This document shows positions 16,581 through 25,873 of a DNA stretch of 64,000 nucleotides, piece after piece. The position numbers and the translations under genes are program-made. The notes under the pieces were generated by a model that was given only the letters and a program-made list of their open reading frames with translations, searched no databases and was not told the origin of the DNA. The stretch comes from Acidimicrobiales bacterium. GTDB lineage: Bacteria; Actinomycetota; Acidimicrobiia; Acidimicrobiales; MedAcidi-G1. Each line of letters starts with the position of its first letter. Position 1 is the stretch's first letter. The DNA lies in assembly GCA_022452145.1 (NCBI GenBank), contig JAKURY010000007.1, forward strand, positions 31,189 to 95,188. Direction: 5' to 3'.

Positions 16581-17665
16581 GGCCCCGCCTCCCCTCCGCC
16601 GGACTCCCGGTACACCACGGCGCCGGTGCCGGCCGCCAGCTCGCCGATCACCCGGGCCCGGCGGTCGTTGTCTGCCAGGGTGGCCACCACCCCATCGGCC
16701 TCGGCCCGCGGCACGGCCAGCACCATGCCCACGCCCAGGTTGAACACCCTGGCCATCTCCCCGTCACTGACGCCACCCATGTCCTGCAACTCCCGGAAGA
16801 TCCGGGGCACCTCCCAGGCCGTGGGGTCGACGACGGCATCGACCGTGTCGCCCAGCACCCGTGGCAGGTTGCCGGGTAGGCCACCACCGGTCACGTGTGC
16901 CACCGCGTGGACCTCGTGGGCGGCCAGGACGGCCACCACGGCCGGTGCATAGATGACGCTGGGGGCCAGCAGCTCGTCGGCCAGCGTGGTGTCGGCCCCG
17001 GCCCATGCGGGGTCGTCCAGCAACCGGCCGGCCACCTCGAAGACCAGGTGGCGTGCGAGGGAGAAGCCGTTGGATCGCAGGTTCGGGCTGTCCAGGGCCA
17101 CCAGCAGGTCACCCGCCGAGGTGGCCGAGCCGTCCATCACGTCGGCACGCTCCACGGCTCCGACGGCGAACCCCACCAGGTCGAACTGGTCGGCCGCCAT
17201 CACGCCCGGATGCTCGGCCATCTCACCGCCGATCAGGGCGCAACCGGCCTCCGAACAGCCGGCGGCGATGCCTGCCACCAACTGCTCGACGGCATCGGGA
17301 TCCAGGTGGCCGACCGCCAGGTAGTCCAGGAAGAACAGGGGTGCCGCTCCGGAGCAGACCAGGTCGTCGACGCACATGGCGACGAGGTCGCGACCGATGG
17401 TGTCCAGGCGACCGGTCAGGCGGGCGATCTCCGCCTTGGTCCCCACCCCGTCGGTTGCCGACACCAGGAGCGGGTCGCTGTAGCCCGACCGCGCCAGATC
17501 GAACAGCCCTCCGAAGCCGCCGAGGTCGCCCACCACCTCAGGGCGGTAGGTGGACCTCACGAGGGGGCCGATCCGGCGGACAGCCTCGGCTCCGGCATCG
17601 ATGTCGACACCGGCCGCCAGGTAGCCCACCTCGGCGGTGCCCTTCTCGTCGGACACGCTGATCAA
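16577..17665 (-). CDS. purM: Phosphoribosylformylglycinamidine cyclo-ligase
   Basis: A 362-residue AIR synthetase (step 5 of IMP synthesis). The N-terminal GYLAAGVDIDAGAEAV, VSATDGVGTK, and the later ALIGGEMAEHPG and VTGGGLPGNLPRVL blocks are diagnostic. The start overlaps purF (ATGA) and the stop overlaps pyrE (ATGA), so purL-purF-purM-pyrE form one tightly coupled string. Confidence 0.97.
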   Translation of the reverse strand: MISVSDEKGTAEVGYLAAGVDIDAGAEAVRRIGPLVRSTYRPEVVGDLGGFGGLFDLARSGYSDPLLVSATDGVGTKAEIARLTGRLDTIGRDLVAMCVDDLVCSGAAPLFFLDYLAVGHLDPDAVEQLVAGIAAGCSEAGCALIGGEMAEHPGVMAADQFDLVGFAVGAVERADVMDGSATSAGDLLVALDSPNLRSNGFSLARHLVFEVAGRLLDDPAWAGADTTLADELLAPSVIYAPAVVAVLAAHEVHAVAHVTGGGLPGNLPRVLGDTVDAVVDPTAWEVPRIFRELQDMGGVSDGEMARVFNLGVGMVLAVPRAEADGVVATLADNDRRARVIGELAAGTGAVVYRESGGGEAGP

Positions 17666-19224
17666 CCCCTCCCGAACAGGCGGTTGGCGGCATCGGTTGG
17701 CATCTCCATGTCCGGGTCGCCATCGCGCACCGGCATGGCCCGCTCTGGAGGCGGCCCCTCGCCGACCTCCAGGACGCCCTTGGACAGGTTGACCGGGATC
17801 TCGATCGGATACGTGCCGGTCAGGCAGGCGTCGCAGAAGCCGGCACCGACCGCCCCGGTGGCCTCAAGGAGGTGCTCCAGCGTCAGGTAGGTGAGGCTGT
17901 CCACCTCCAGGTACTCGCGGATCTCGTCCACGGTCAGGTTGGCGGCCAGCAACTCGCTGCGGGCCCCGGTGTCCATCCCGTAGAAGCACGGCCAGCGGTA
18001 GGGCGGTGACGAGACCCGCATGTGCACCTCGGTGGCACCCGCGGCGCGCAGCATCCGAACCATGGCACGTGTCGTGGTCCCCCGGACGATCGAGTCGTCC
18101 ACCACCACGAGGCGCTGGCCCTCGGTGCTGTCACGCAGCGGGTTCAGCTTCATGCGGACGGCGGCCGAACGCAGTGCCTGCGTCGGGGCGATGAACGTGC
18201 GGCCTATGTACCGGTTCTTGACCAGCCCCTGGCCGTAGGCGATCCCGCTGGCCCGGGCGTAGCCCTCGGCGGCAGGCATACCGGACTCCGGCACACCCAT
18301 CACCAGGTCGGCCTCGACCGGGGCCTGGGCCGCCAGCATCTCGCCCATTCGCACCCGGGCATGGTGGACGCTCTGCCCGTACAGGACGGCGTCCGGACGG
18401 GCGAAGTAGACGAACTCGAACAGGCACAGCCTGGGGTCCACGACGTCGTCGTCGAAGGGTCGAATCGAGCGACAGCCGCTCTGGTCGATCACCACCACCT
18501 CGCCCGGCTCCAGCTCCCTGACCATGTGGGCGCCGATCACGTCCAGGGCCGGCGACTCCGATGCCAGGACCCAGCCGCCCTCCAGGCGCCCGAGGCAGAG
18601 GGGCCGGAAGCCGTTCGGATCGCGTACCCCGACGATCCGCTCGTTGTCGGCCAGCACCAGGGTGAAGGCCCCCCGCAGGCGCGGCAGAACCTCGATCAGT
18701 GCCTCGTCGAAGGCCTCACCAGGATCCATCCCGCCCCGCGCTGCCAACTCCGCAGCCAGGAGCTCGGCCACCAGGTCGCTGTCCGAGGTGACGGTGCCGG
18801 GCAGCATCCCGGCATCGGCGGCCAGCTGCTCGGTGTTGATCAGGTTGCCGTTGTGGCCGAGGGCGAATTCGAAGTGGTCGACCCCCCGGTAAACCGGCTG
18901 GGCGTTGCGCCAGGTACTGGATCCGGTGGTCGAGTAGCGGGTCTGGCCGATGGCCAGGTCGCCGGTGAGTGCAGCCAGCGTGCGGTCGCCGAAGACGTTG
19001 GAGACCAGGCCCATGTCCTTGACAACGGTAAGGGCCCCGCAGTCGCTGACCGCCATGCCGGCCGACTCCTGGCCGCGGTGCTGCAGGGCGTACAGGCCGA
19101 GGTAGGTCAGGTGGGCGACCGGCAGACCCGGGGCGTAGAGGCCGAAGACGCCGCATGCCTCCTTCGGTGTGTCATCGTCCGGACGTACCCCGGCGACAAC
19201 GGGATCGGTCGCCGGAAGGATCAT
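17662..19224 (-). CDS. purF: Amidophosphoribosyltransferase
   Basis: A 520-residue enzyme catalysing the first committed step of purine synthesis, from PRPP and glutamine to phosphoribosylamine. The N-terminal glutaminase nucleophile is Cys24 in EACGVFGLY, following a propeptide that must be removed. The PRPP loop is [17 protein letters not shown]-terminal Cys-containing segment ([13 protein letters not shown]) fits actinobacterial PurF, in which cysteines may bind an iron-sulfur cluster. It overlaps purL and purM by four bases each. Confidence 0.97.
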   Translation of the reverse strand: MILPATDPVVAGVRPDDDTPKEACGVFGLYAPGLPVAHLTYLGLYALQHRGQESAGMAVSDCGALTVVKDMGLVSNVFGDRTLAALTGDLAIGQTRYSTTGSSTWRNAQPVYRGVDHFEFALGHNGNLINTEQLAADAGMLPGTVTSDSDLVAELLAAELAARGGMDPGEAFDEALIEVLPRLRGAFTLVLADNERIVGVRDPNGFRPLCLGRLEGGWVLASESPALDVIGAHMVRELEPGEVVVIDQSGCRSIRPFDDDVVDPRLCLFEFVYFARPDAVLYGQSVHHARVRMGEMLAAQAPVEADLVMGVPESGMPAAEGYARASGIAYGQGLVKNRYIGRTFIAPTQALRSAAVRMKLNPLRDSTEGQRLVVVDDSIVRGTTTRAMVRMLRAAGATEVHMRVSSPPYRWPCFYGMDTGARSELLAANLTVDEIREYLEVDSLTYLTLEHLLEATGAVGAGFCDACLTGTYPIEIPVNLSKGVLEVGEGPPPERAMPVRDGDPDMEMPTDAANRLFGRG

Positions 19225-21428
19225 CGGTTCGTTGTCCCTGCGCCCAATGCCGCAGGGAGCCGACCGGCGTGGGCGGCCACCACGGCGTCCACCGCCAGAT
19301 CCAACAGGCCCTTCACGATGAGGCGGTCACCGGTGGCCAGGCCTATGCGGGTGGTGGGCACCCCGCCGGCCTCGGCGGCGGCCAGGACCTCGGTCAGGCG
19401 TTCGGGGTCCACGACCACCACTACGCGGCTCGGGCCCTCTCCGAACAGGGCCCGGTGGTCGGCGATCCGGGCCAGGTGGGCACCGCCGCCGGACCGGGCC
19501 ACCATCTCGGCGACGGCGACGCCCAGGCCCCCGGCCGAGACGTCGTGCACCCCGTCCACCTGGCCGGAGACGACCAGCGCCCTCACGAGGTGGACGACGC
19601 TGCGGTGGAGCTCCAGGTCAAGCGGCGCCAGGTGCCCGCCCCGGGCGTCCCGGGCCGCTCCCCACAGCGATCCGCTCAACGAGACGTCGGACGGCCCGAG
19701 CAGAACCAGGCGGTGCCCATCGACGAGGGTGGCCCCGGGAGGTCGCCGGTCCAGGTCGTCGACCATGCCAAGGAGGCCGATGACGGGCGTGGGATCAATG
19801 TCGGCGCCCGCCGACTCGTTGTAGAGGCTGACGTTGCCACCGACAACCGGGACCCCGAAGGCGACACAGGCCTCGGCAATGCCGTCCACGGCCTCCGAGA
19901 GTTGCCACATCACCTCGGGGTGCTCGGGATTGCCGAAGTTGAGGCAGTTCACGACGGCCAACGGTCGGGCCCCAACGCAGGCCAGGTTCATCAGCGACTC
20001 GGCGACCACCCGGGCCGTACCACCGCGGGGGTCGACGGCACACCAGCGGTGGTTGCCGTCGGTGGTCATGGCCAGGCCCCGACCGGTCTCGACGCCGGTG
20101 GTGGGGTGCCGGAGCTTCAGCACCGCGGCATCGTCGCCCGGACCCACCACCGTGTTCAGGAACAGCTGGTGGTCGTACTGCCGGTAGACCCAGGCCGGAT
20201 CCACCAGCAGGTCCAACAGGTCGAGACCCGCATCCTCCGGTGCCTCCAGGTCTTCGCCCGATGGGCCCGTGGGTGCCTCCGGTGCGGAGCAGGGACGGTC
20301 GTACAGGGGTGCGTCCTCGTGGAGGGAGGCGGCCGGCATGTCGGCCAGCACCTCGCCGTCGAAGCCGTCCAGGATGCGCAACGAGCCGCAGTCGGTGACC
20401 CGGCCGATGACTGCGGCCCGGACCTCCCACCTCTCGCAGATGGCCATCACCCGGTCGAGGCCGTCGGGCTCCACGATGGCCAGCATCCGCTCCTGGGATT
20501 CGCTGGTCATGACCTCGTGGGCCTCCATCCCCGGCTCCCGTCGGGGCACGGCCGACACGTCCACGTCCATGCCGACCCCGCCGCGCGACGCCGTCTCGCT
20601 GGTGGCACACGTCAGCCCGGCGCCACCCAGGTCCTGGATGCCGACAACCAGCCCCTCGTCGAGCAACTGGAGGCACGCCTCGATTAGGCGCTTCTCCTCG
20701 TACGGGTCGCCGACCTGGACGCTGGGCCGCTTGTCGCCGTCGTCGTCCTCGGAGAAGCCGGCCGAGGCCAGAACGCTGACCCCGCCGATGCCGTCCCGGC
20801 CGGTGCTGGAACCCAGCAGCACGGCCAGGTTGCCGACGCCAGATGCCCGGCCGAGCACCAGGCGCTCGGTGGGAAGCACCCCGAGGCACAGCACGTTCAC
20901 CAGCGGGTTGCCCTTGTAGGTGCGGTCGAAGACCACCTCGCCACCGACCGTCGGCACCCCGACGGCGTTGCCGTAGCCCGACACGCCGGACACCACGCCC
21001 TCGGCAATCCACCGGCTGCGAGGATCGTCGAGCGGTCCGAAGCGCAGTGGATCCATAAGGGCGATCGGGCGTGCGCCCATGGTGAAGATGTCGCGGAGGA
21101 TGCCACCCACGCCGGTTGCGGCACCCTGGTACGGCTCTATGGCCGACGGGTGGTTGTGGGACTCGATGCGGATGGCCGCGGCTATGCCGTCGCCCACATC
21201 CACCACGCCAGCGTTCTCACCGGGCCCGACCAGGACCCACGGGGCCTCCGTGGGGAGGCGCCCGAGGTGGGTGCGGCTGCTCTTGTAGGAGCAGTGCTCG
21301 GACCACATGACCGAGTACATGGCCAGCTCGAGGCCGTTTGCCGGTCGTCCCAGGATCCTGTCGATCCTCGCGGCCTCGTCGTCGGTGAGTCCGAGGGCGC
21401 GGTGGAGTGGCTGGCTCACGTCGGGCAC
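19221..21428 (-). CDS. purL: Phosphoribosylformylglycinamidine synthase, large subunit
   Basis: The 735-residue small-type PurL that works with PurQ and PurS in converting FGAR to FGAM. Blocks include [29 protein letters not shown], and [14 protein letters not shown]. The GTG at 21428 is chosen by homology and length; another GTG is at 21419 and the frame is open to 21539 (GTG). A Shine-Dalgarno-like GGAGGG is too far upstream to settle it. The gene has its own promoter at 21561-21589 because an opposite-strand gene separates it from purQ. Confidence 0.96.
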   Translation of the reverse strand: MPDVSQPLHRALGLTDDEAARIDRILGRPANGLELAMYSVMWSEHCSYKSSRTHLGRLPTEAPWVLVGPGENAGVVDVGDGIAAAIRIESHNHPSAIEPYQGAATGVGGILRDIFTMGARPIALMDPLRFGPLDDPRSRWIAEGVVSGVSGYGNAVGVPTVGGEVVFDRTYKGNPLVNVLCLGVLPTERLVLGRASGVGNLAVLLGSSTGRDGIGGVSVLASAGFSEDDDGDKRPSVQVGDPYEEKRLIEACLQLLDEGLVVGIQDLGGAGLTCATSETASRGGVGMDVDVSAVPRREPGMEAHEVMTSESQERMLAIVEPDGLDRVMAICERWEVRAAVIGRVTDCGSLRILDGFDGEVLADMPAASLHEDAPLYDRPCSAPEAPTGPSGEDLEAPEDAGLDLLDLLVDPAWVYRQYDHQLFLNTVVGPGDDAAVLKLRHPTTGVETGRGLAMTTDGNHRWCAVDPRGGTARVVAESLMNLACVGARPLAVVNCLNFGNPEHPEVMWQLSEAVDGIAEACVAFGVPVVGGNVSLYNESAGADIDPTPVIGLLGMVDDLDRRPPGATLVDGHRLVLLGPSDVSLSGSLWGAARDARGGHLAPLDLELHRSVVHLVRALVVSGQVDGVHDVSAGGLGVAVAEMVARSGGGAHLARIADHRALFGEGPSRVVVVVDPERLTEVLAAAEAGGVPTTRIGLATGDRLIVKGLLDLAVDAVVAAHAGRLPAALGAGTTNR

Positions 21429-21560
21429 CGTACTCGTCGCCGGATACCCTCCGGTCCCGCCTCCCCGGTGACGTCCAGCACCGTCCTTCCCCAGTCCGTG
21501 AACGGCGTCGTAGGGCGAAAGGTCACAGCAGTAGAACACGTTTCAGTCTCTGAATGAATT

Positions 21561-21589
21561 GCTATATCCTCAATTTCCGTCGGGGTCAA
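21561..21589 (-). promoter_or_regulatory. Promoter of the purL-purF-purM-pyrE block
   Basis: Read on the minus strand, TTGACC (21584-21589) and TATAGC (21561-21566) are separated by exactly 17 bases. Transcription should start near 21553, leaving a leader of about 125 bases before the purL GTG. The region is AT-rich compared with its surroundings. I see no clear riboswitch fold in the leader. Confidence 0.7.
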
Positions 21590-21633
21590 ACTGCCCCTTA
21601 TACCAATTAATTTTCACCAAGAAAGCGATTCCT

Positions 21634-22020
21634 ATGGCGCGTACGAAGATGACCGAAACCGAGAAGACAGAGGTCGCAGCGGTCCGCGACTACCTCAAGG
21701 CGCTGGAGCAGAACGCCCCCCGGCGCGGCCGCAAGCGCACCCCTGAGAGCGTGGAACGGCAACTCGCCGTGCTGGAAGGCGAGATGGAGGGTGCCTCGGT
21801 CACCAAGCGGCTCGGCCTCATCCAGCAACGCATCAACCTGGAAACCGACCTGGAGGCCCTCCAGCAGGCCGAGTCGGTCGACCTGTCTGCGCTGGAGGCA
21901 GGGTTCGCCACCCACGCTGCGGCCTACGGCGGCCGTCGGGGCATCTCCTACGCCGCCTGGAGGGAGGTCGGCGTGTCGTCGACGACTCTCAAGTCGGCCG
22001 GCATCCGCCGCAACACCTGA
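21634..22020 (+). CDS. Small conserved-looking helical protein of unknown function
   Basis: A 128-residue charged protein on the strand opposite to all pur genes. It starts MARTKMTETEKTEV, has a basic patch APRRGRKRTPESV near residue 30, a helical, probably coiled-coil middle, and a C-terminal GISYAAWREVGVSSTTLKSA segment that could be a small helix-turn-helix. I recall similar unnamed proteins in other actinobacteria but cannot name a family. The ATG at 21634 is preferred over an upstream start at 21559, which would run through the AT-rich promoter region. TATACC at 21599-21604 may be its -10 box. It splits the pur cluster between purQ and purL. Confidence 0.75.
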   Translation: MARTKMTETEKTEVAAVRDYLKALEQNAPRRGRKRTPESVERQLAVLEGEMEGASVTKRLGLIQQRINLETDLEALQQAESVDLSALEAGFATHAAAYGGRRGISYAAWREVGVSSTTLKSAGIRRNT

Positions 22021-22055
22021 CCCTCCGGCCCGCTCGGGGCAGGGGCCTGGCGGCC

Positions 22056-22718
22056 TCAGGCGGCGTCCAGCAGCGAACCGATGAGCACCGCTCCATCGGC
22101 GCTGCCCAGCAACTCGTCGCAGGCCCGCTCCGGGTGGGGCATCAGCCCGACCACGTTGCGGCCCTCACTGCAGACGCCGGCTATGTCGTCGACCGACCCG
22201 TTCGGGTTGTCCACATAGCGCAGGACGATCCGGTCCTCGTCCCTGAGTTGGGCGAGCGTCTCGGAGTCGCAGGTGTAGTTGCCCTCGAAGTGGTTGATCG
22301 GCACCGACAACTCGGTGCCCACCGACGCCCGGCTGGTCAGGACCGACGCCGAGGTCGCCACCCGTAGCATCGTCGGCTGGCAGAGGAACCTGAGTCCCGT
22401 GTTCTTCTGCAGCGCGCCCGGTAGCAGCCCGGCCTCGGTCAACACCTGGAAGCCGTTGCAGATGCCGACCACCGGCCCGCCATCGGCGGCGAACCGGGCC
22501 ACGGCGCCCATCATCGGAGAGAAGCGGGCGATGGCACCCGGACGCAGGTAGTCGCCGTGGGCGAAGCCACCGGGGACGATCACCGCGTCCACCCCACCGA
22601 GGTCGTCATCGGCGTGCCAGAGCATCCGGCCGTCGCCACCCAGGCGTTCCACGGCGACCACAGCGTCCATCTCGCAGTTGGTGCCGGGGAAGACCACGAC
22701 TCCGACGGTGGTGGCCAT
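22056..22718 (-). CDS. purQ: Phosphoribosylformylglycinamidine synthase, glutaminase subunit
   Basis: A 220-residue class I glutamine amidotransferase supplying ammonia to PurL. The nucleophile is Cys87 in GICNGFQ, and the catalytic His is in LMPHPERA near the C-terminus. The N-terminal VVVFPGTNCEMDA is typical. Its ATG shares one base with the purS stop (TGATG). It is the last gene of the purA-to-purQ string; the next gene is on the other strand. Confidence 0.97.
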   Translation of the reverse strand: MATTVGVVVFPGTNCEMDAVVAVERLGGDGRMLWHADDDLGGVDAVIVPGGFAHGDYLRPGAIARFSPMMGAVARFAADGGPVVGICNGFQVLTEAGLLPGALQKNTGLRFLCQPTMLRVATSASVLTSRASVGTELSVPINHFEGNYTCDSETLAQLRDEDRIVLRYVDNPNGSVDDIAGVCSEGRNVVGLMPHPERACDELLGSADGAVLIGSLLDAA

Positions 22719-22981
22719 CAGCCGACCGGGTCCGCGGGCGAGACCGCCACCGACGCGTCCTCGATCACGGGGTTGATGAGGAACGAGGCACAGAGATCCT
22801 CGGCACGGGCCGTGGCCTCTGCGATACCGGTGGCCTCGATGGTGAACCTCACCGTCTTGCCCACGGTGACACCGCTGACCCCGTCGTAGCCGAGGGCCGG
22901 CAGCGCCCGCTCGATCGTGGCCCCAGCCGGGTCGGCGATGCCTCCCCGCAGCCGCACGTCCACCAGCACGTCGAATTCCAT
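22718..22981 (-). CDS. purS: Phosphoribosylformylglycinamidine synthase subunit PurS
   Basis: An 87-residue PurS protein, which bridges PurL and PurQ in the FGAM synthase complex. MEFDVLVDVRLRGGIADPAG, VGKTVRF and a C-terminal SFLINPVIEDASV are characteristic. GGAGGCGAC just before the ATG at 22981 supports this start; the frame continues upstream only as a shadow of purC. Confidence 0.95.
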   Translation of the reverse strand: MEFDVLVDVRLRGGIADPAGATIERALPALGYDGVSGVTVGKTVRFTIEATGIAEATARAEDLCASFLINPVIEDASVAVSPADPVG

Positions 22982-23006
22982 TGTCGCCTCCTGCTCCAGT
23001 TCCCGG

Positions 23007-23906
23007 TCAGCCGCCGACTCCGGGCCAGTCGCCGAACGACCGGCCAGTGATGCGTTCATAGGCATCCACGTACCGTGACGAGGTGGCCGATACCACCTCG
23101 TCCGGTAGGGGCGGGGCGGGGGGCTGCTTGTCCCAGTCCAGCCCGTCCAGGTAGTCGCGGACCGGCTGCTTGTCGAACGACGGCGGGGTGGACCCGGGAA
23201 CCCAGGCATCGGCCGGCCAGAACCGCGACGAGTCCGGGGTGAGCACCTCGTCGGCCAGCACCAGGCGGCCGTCGACCAGCCCGAACTCGAACTTCGTGTC
23301 GGCGATGACGATGCCCCGCTCGGCCGCCCACCCGGCACCCCACCTGTAGCAGGCAATTGACGCCTCCCGGGCCCGGGCGGCGACCTCGCCACCGACCAGG
23401 TCGACGGCCTCGGCATACGAGATGTTGGCATCATGTCCCTCGTCGGCCGTGGTCGACGGGGGGCAGACGGGGTCGGGCAGGCGGCCGGCCTCCAGGAGGC
23501 CCGCCGGCATCGGGCTGCCATGCATGGTGCCGGACGTCCGGTACTCCTTCCATGCCGATCCGGTGATGTAGCCCCGGACTATGCACTCGATCGGAAGCAT
23601 CTCGGCCCTGTGGCAGAGCATGGCCCGGCCGACCAGATCGTCAGGTGCCGGGCCTCCCAGGACATCGTCCAGGTCGCCCACGTCGGTGGAGATCAGGTGT
23701 CCATCCACCAGGTCGGCGAACTGCTCGAACCAGAAGGCCGTCATGGCGGTGAGCACCCGGCCCTTGTCGCGGATCGGCTCGTCCATGACCACGTCGAATG
23801 CCGAGATGCGATCCGACGTGACCATCAGGAGGCGGCCGTCGCCTGCGTCATAGACGTCGCGGACCTTGCCCGAGTGCAGGAGCGGAAGGTCGACCGTCGG
23901 GCTCAT
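23007..23906 (-). CDS. purC: Phosphoribosylaminoimidazole-succinocarboxamide synthase
   Basis: A 299-residue SAICAR synthetase joining aspartate to CAIR with ATP. Motifs include HSGKVRDVYDAGDGRLLMV, SDRISAFDVVM, the IECIVRGYITGSAWKEY block and ADTKFEFGL. It is the longer actinobacterial/eukaryote-like form. It lies 25 bases after purB and 25 bases before purS. Confidence 0.96.
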   Translation of the reverse strand: MSPTVDLPLLHSGKVRDVYDAGDGRLLMVTSDRISAFDVVMDEPIRDKGRVLTAMTAFWFEQFADLVDGHLISTDVGDLDDVLGGPAPDDLVGRAMLCHRAEMLPIECIVRGYITGSAWKEYRTSGTMHGSPMPAGLLEAGRLPDPVCPPSTTADEGHDANISYAEAVDLVGGEVAARAREASIACYRWGAGWAAERGIVIADTKFEFGLVDGRLVLADEVLTPDSSRFWPADAWVPGSTPPSFDKQPVRDYLDGLDWDKQPPAPPLPDEVVSATSSRYVDAYERITGRSFGDWPGVGG

Positions 23907-23931
23907 CGGGACTCCAGGGTGCGGTCGTGGA

Positions 23932-25347
23932 TCAGAGGATCGGTTCGGGATCGTATGCCGCGGCCCACGGGCGGGCGGCCACCACCACGGCGATCCGTTC
24001 TACGACGGCCGCCACCTGCGCCGGGGCGTTGCCGGCGAACGCCGACGGGTCTTCGACCACGGCGTCGAGGGTGACCCGGTCCAGAGGCAGGCGACCGTCG
24101 GCGGCGAGGCGGTCGAGCAGGTCGGTCTCGGACGCGCCGTCGACCCGCAGTGCCAACGCAGCGGCCACCGCGTGGCCCTTGATCACCTCATGGGCCTCTT
24201 CGCGGCCCATCCCCGCCTGCACGGCGGCGACAAGCACCCGGGTGGTTGCCAGGAAGGGCAGGTACCGCCGAAGCTCGCGCTCCACGACGGCCGGGTAGAC
24301 GCCGAACTCGTCGAGCACGGTGAGAAAGGTCTGGAAGAGGCCGTCGATGGCCAGGAAGGCATCCGGCAGCGCCACCCGGCGTACCACCGAGCAGCTCACG
24401 TCGCCCTCGTTCCACTGGTCGCCGACCAGACCACCGACCATGGCCAGGTGGCCCCGTAGCACGATGGCGAGGCCGTTGATCCGCTCGCAGGACCGCGCGT
24501 TCATCTTGTGGGGCATGGCCGACGAGCCAACCTGTCCGGGCCGGAAACCCTCGGTGGCCAACTCGTTGCCGGCCATCAGGCGGATGGTGCGGGCCAGGTT
24601 GGCTGGACCCCCCGCGGTCTGGGCCAGGGCCGACACCACGTCGAAGTCCAGCGACCGCGGGTACACCTGCCCGACCGAGTCGAGCACCCGCTCGAAACCG
24701 AGGTGGTCGGCAACCAGCCGCTCCAGGCTGTCGACGGCGGCCACGTCGCCGTCCAGCAGGTCGAGCTGGTCCTGCTGGGTGCCGACCGGACCCTTCAGGC
24801 CGCGCAGCGGATAGGAGGCCAACAGGTCCGACACCCTGCGATGGGCCGACAGGAGTTCCTCGGCGGCGGTGGCGAACCGCTTGCCGAGGGTGGTCACCTG
24901 GGCGGCCACGTTGTGGCTGCGGCCGGCCATGGCCAGGCCCTCGTGTTCGACGGCCAGCCGGGCCAGCCGGGCCAGGGCGGCCACGGTGCGGTCCAGCACC
25001 AGATCCAGGCTGCGACGGACCTGAAGTTGTTCGACGTTCTCAGTCAGGTCCCGCGACGTCATGCCCTTGTGGACGTGCTCATGTCCGGCAAGGGCGCAGA
25101 ACTCCTCGATGCGGGCCTTCACGTCGTGGCGGGTGACACGCTCCCGTTCGCGTATCGAGTCCAGGTCGACCTGGTCGACCACAGCGCGGTGGTCAGTGAT
25201 CACCCCGTCGGGAATCTCGACGCCGAGCTCCCGTTGGGCCTCCATGACGGCGATCCAGAGTTCGCGCTCCATGACCACCTTGGCCTCGGGCGACCACAGG
25301 TCCACCATGGGTCGGCTGGCGTACCGGGAGGCGAGGACGTTCTCCAT
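23932..25347 (-). CDS. purB: Adenylosuccinate lyase
   Basis: A 471-residue fumarase-superfamily lyase acting twice in purine synthesis (SAICAR to AICAR and adenylosuccinate to AMP). The signature loop GSSAMPHKMN is intact, and the catalytic region HEHVHKGMTSRDL is present. The ATG at 25347 (MENVLASRYAS) is chosen over an open but non-homologous 69-residue extension. Confidence 0.96.
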   Translation of the reverse strand: MENVLASRYASRPMVDLWSPEAKVVMERELWIAVMEAQRELGVEIPDGVITDHRAVVDQVDLDSIRERERVTRHDVKARIEEFCALAGHEHVHKGMTSRDLTENVEQLQVRRSLDLVLDRTVAALARLARLAVEHEGLAMAGRSHNVAAQVTTLGKRFATAAEELLSAHRRVSDLLASYPLRGLKGPVGTQQDQLDLLDGDVAAVDSLERLVADHLGFERVLDSVGQVYPRSLDFDVVSALAQTAGGPANLARTIRLMAGNELATEGFRPGQVGSSAMPHKMNARSCERINGLAIVLRGHLAMVGGLVGDQWNEGDVSCSVVRRVALPDAFLAIDGLFQTFLTVLDEFGVYPAVVERELRRYLPFLATTRVLVAAVQAGMGREEAHEVIKGHAVAAALALRVDGASETDLLDRLAADGRLPLDRVTLDAVVEDPSAFAGNAPAQVAAVVERIAVVVAARPWAAAYDPEPIL

Positions 25348-25382
25348 TGATGTCGGTTCCCTGCGTTGACCGGGCCCGCCGG

Positions 25383-25838
25383 TCAGCGCGTCACCATCTC
25401 GGAGCGGTGGGCCTCCAGGGCATCGACCAGCGCCGGGTCGTGTACGGCCAGCATCTGGACTGCCAGGAGTGCGGCGTTCATGGCCCCGTCGACGGCCACT
25501 GTGGCCACCGGAATGCCCCTGGGCATCTGGACGGTGGCGAGCAGGGAGTCCCAACCGTTGATGGCACCACCCGAGAGCGGCACCCCGATGACTGGCAGGG
25601 TGGTATGGGCGGCTGCCGCACCGGCCAGGTGGGCAGCCATGCCCGCGCCGCAGATGATCACCGAGTACCCGGCATCACGGGCACCGGCCACGAACTCGGC
25701 CACCTGGGCCGGACTGCGGTGGGCCGACATGACCCGTACGTCGGCCTCGATGCCGTAGCGCTCGAGCGTCTCCGCGGCCGGGGCCATCTTGTCGCCGTCG
25801 TTGGGCGATCCCATGAGGACCGCCACCTTGTACGCCAT
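25383..25838 (-). CDS. purE: N5-carboxyaminoimidazole ribonucleotide mutase
   Basis: A 151-residue class I PurE converting N5-CAIR to CAIR. The P-loop-like [10 protein letters not shown] at 9-18, the SAHRSP motif and [11 protein letters not shown] are diagnostic. AGGAGACACC ahead of the ATG at 25838 supports the start; the open frame upstream is not homologous. PurK, its usual partner, is not in the window. Confidence 0.96.
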   Translation of the reverse strand: MAYKVAVLMGSPNDGDKMAPAAETLERYGIEADVRVMSAHRSPAQVAEFVAGARDAGYSVIICGAGMAAHLAGAAAAHTTLPVIGVPLSGGAINGWDSLLATVQMPRGIPVATVAVDGAMNAALLAVQMLAVHDPALVDALEAHRSEMVTR

Positions 25839-25873
25839 CGGTGTCTCCTGATCTGTTTCCTCAGTGTTGTGTT

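Noticed and set aside
14997..16952. 651-codon plus-strand open frame opposite malic enzyme, pyrE and purM
   Set aside because: Low-complexity translation with no family features; it mirrors three well-supported genes and is a GC-content shadow.
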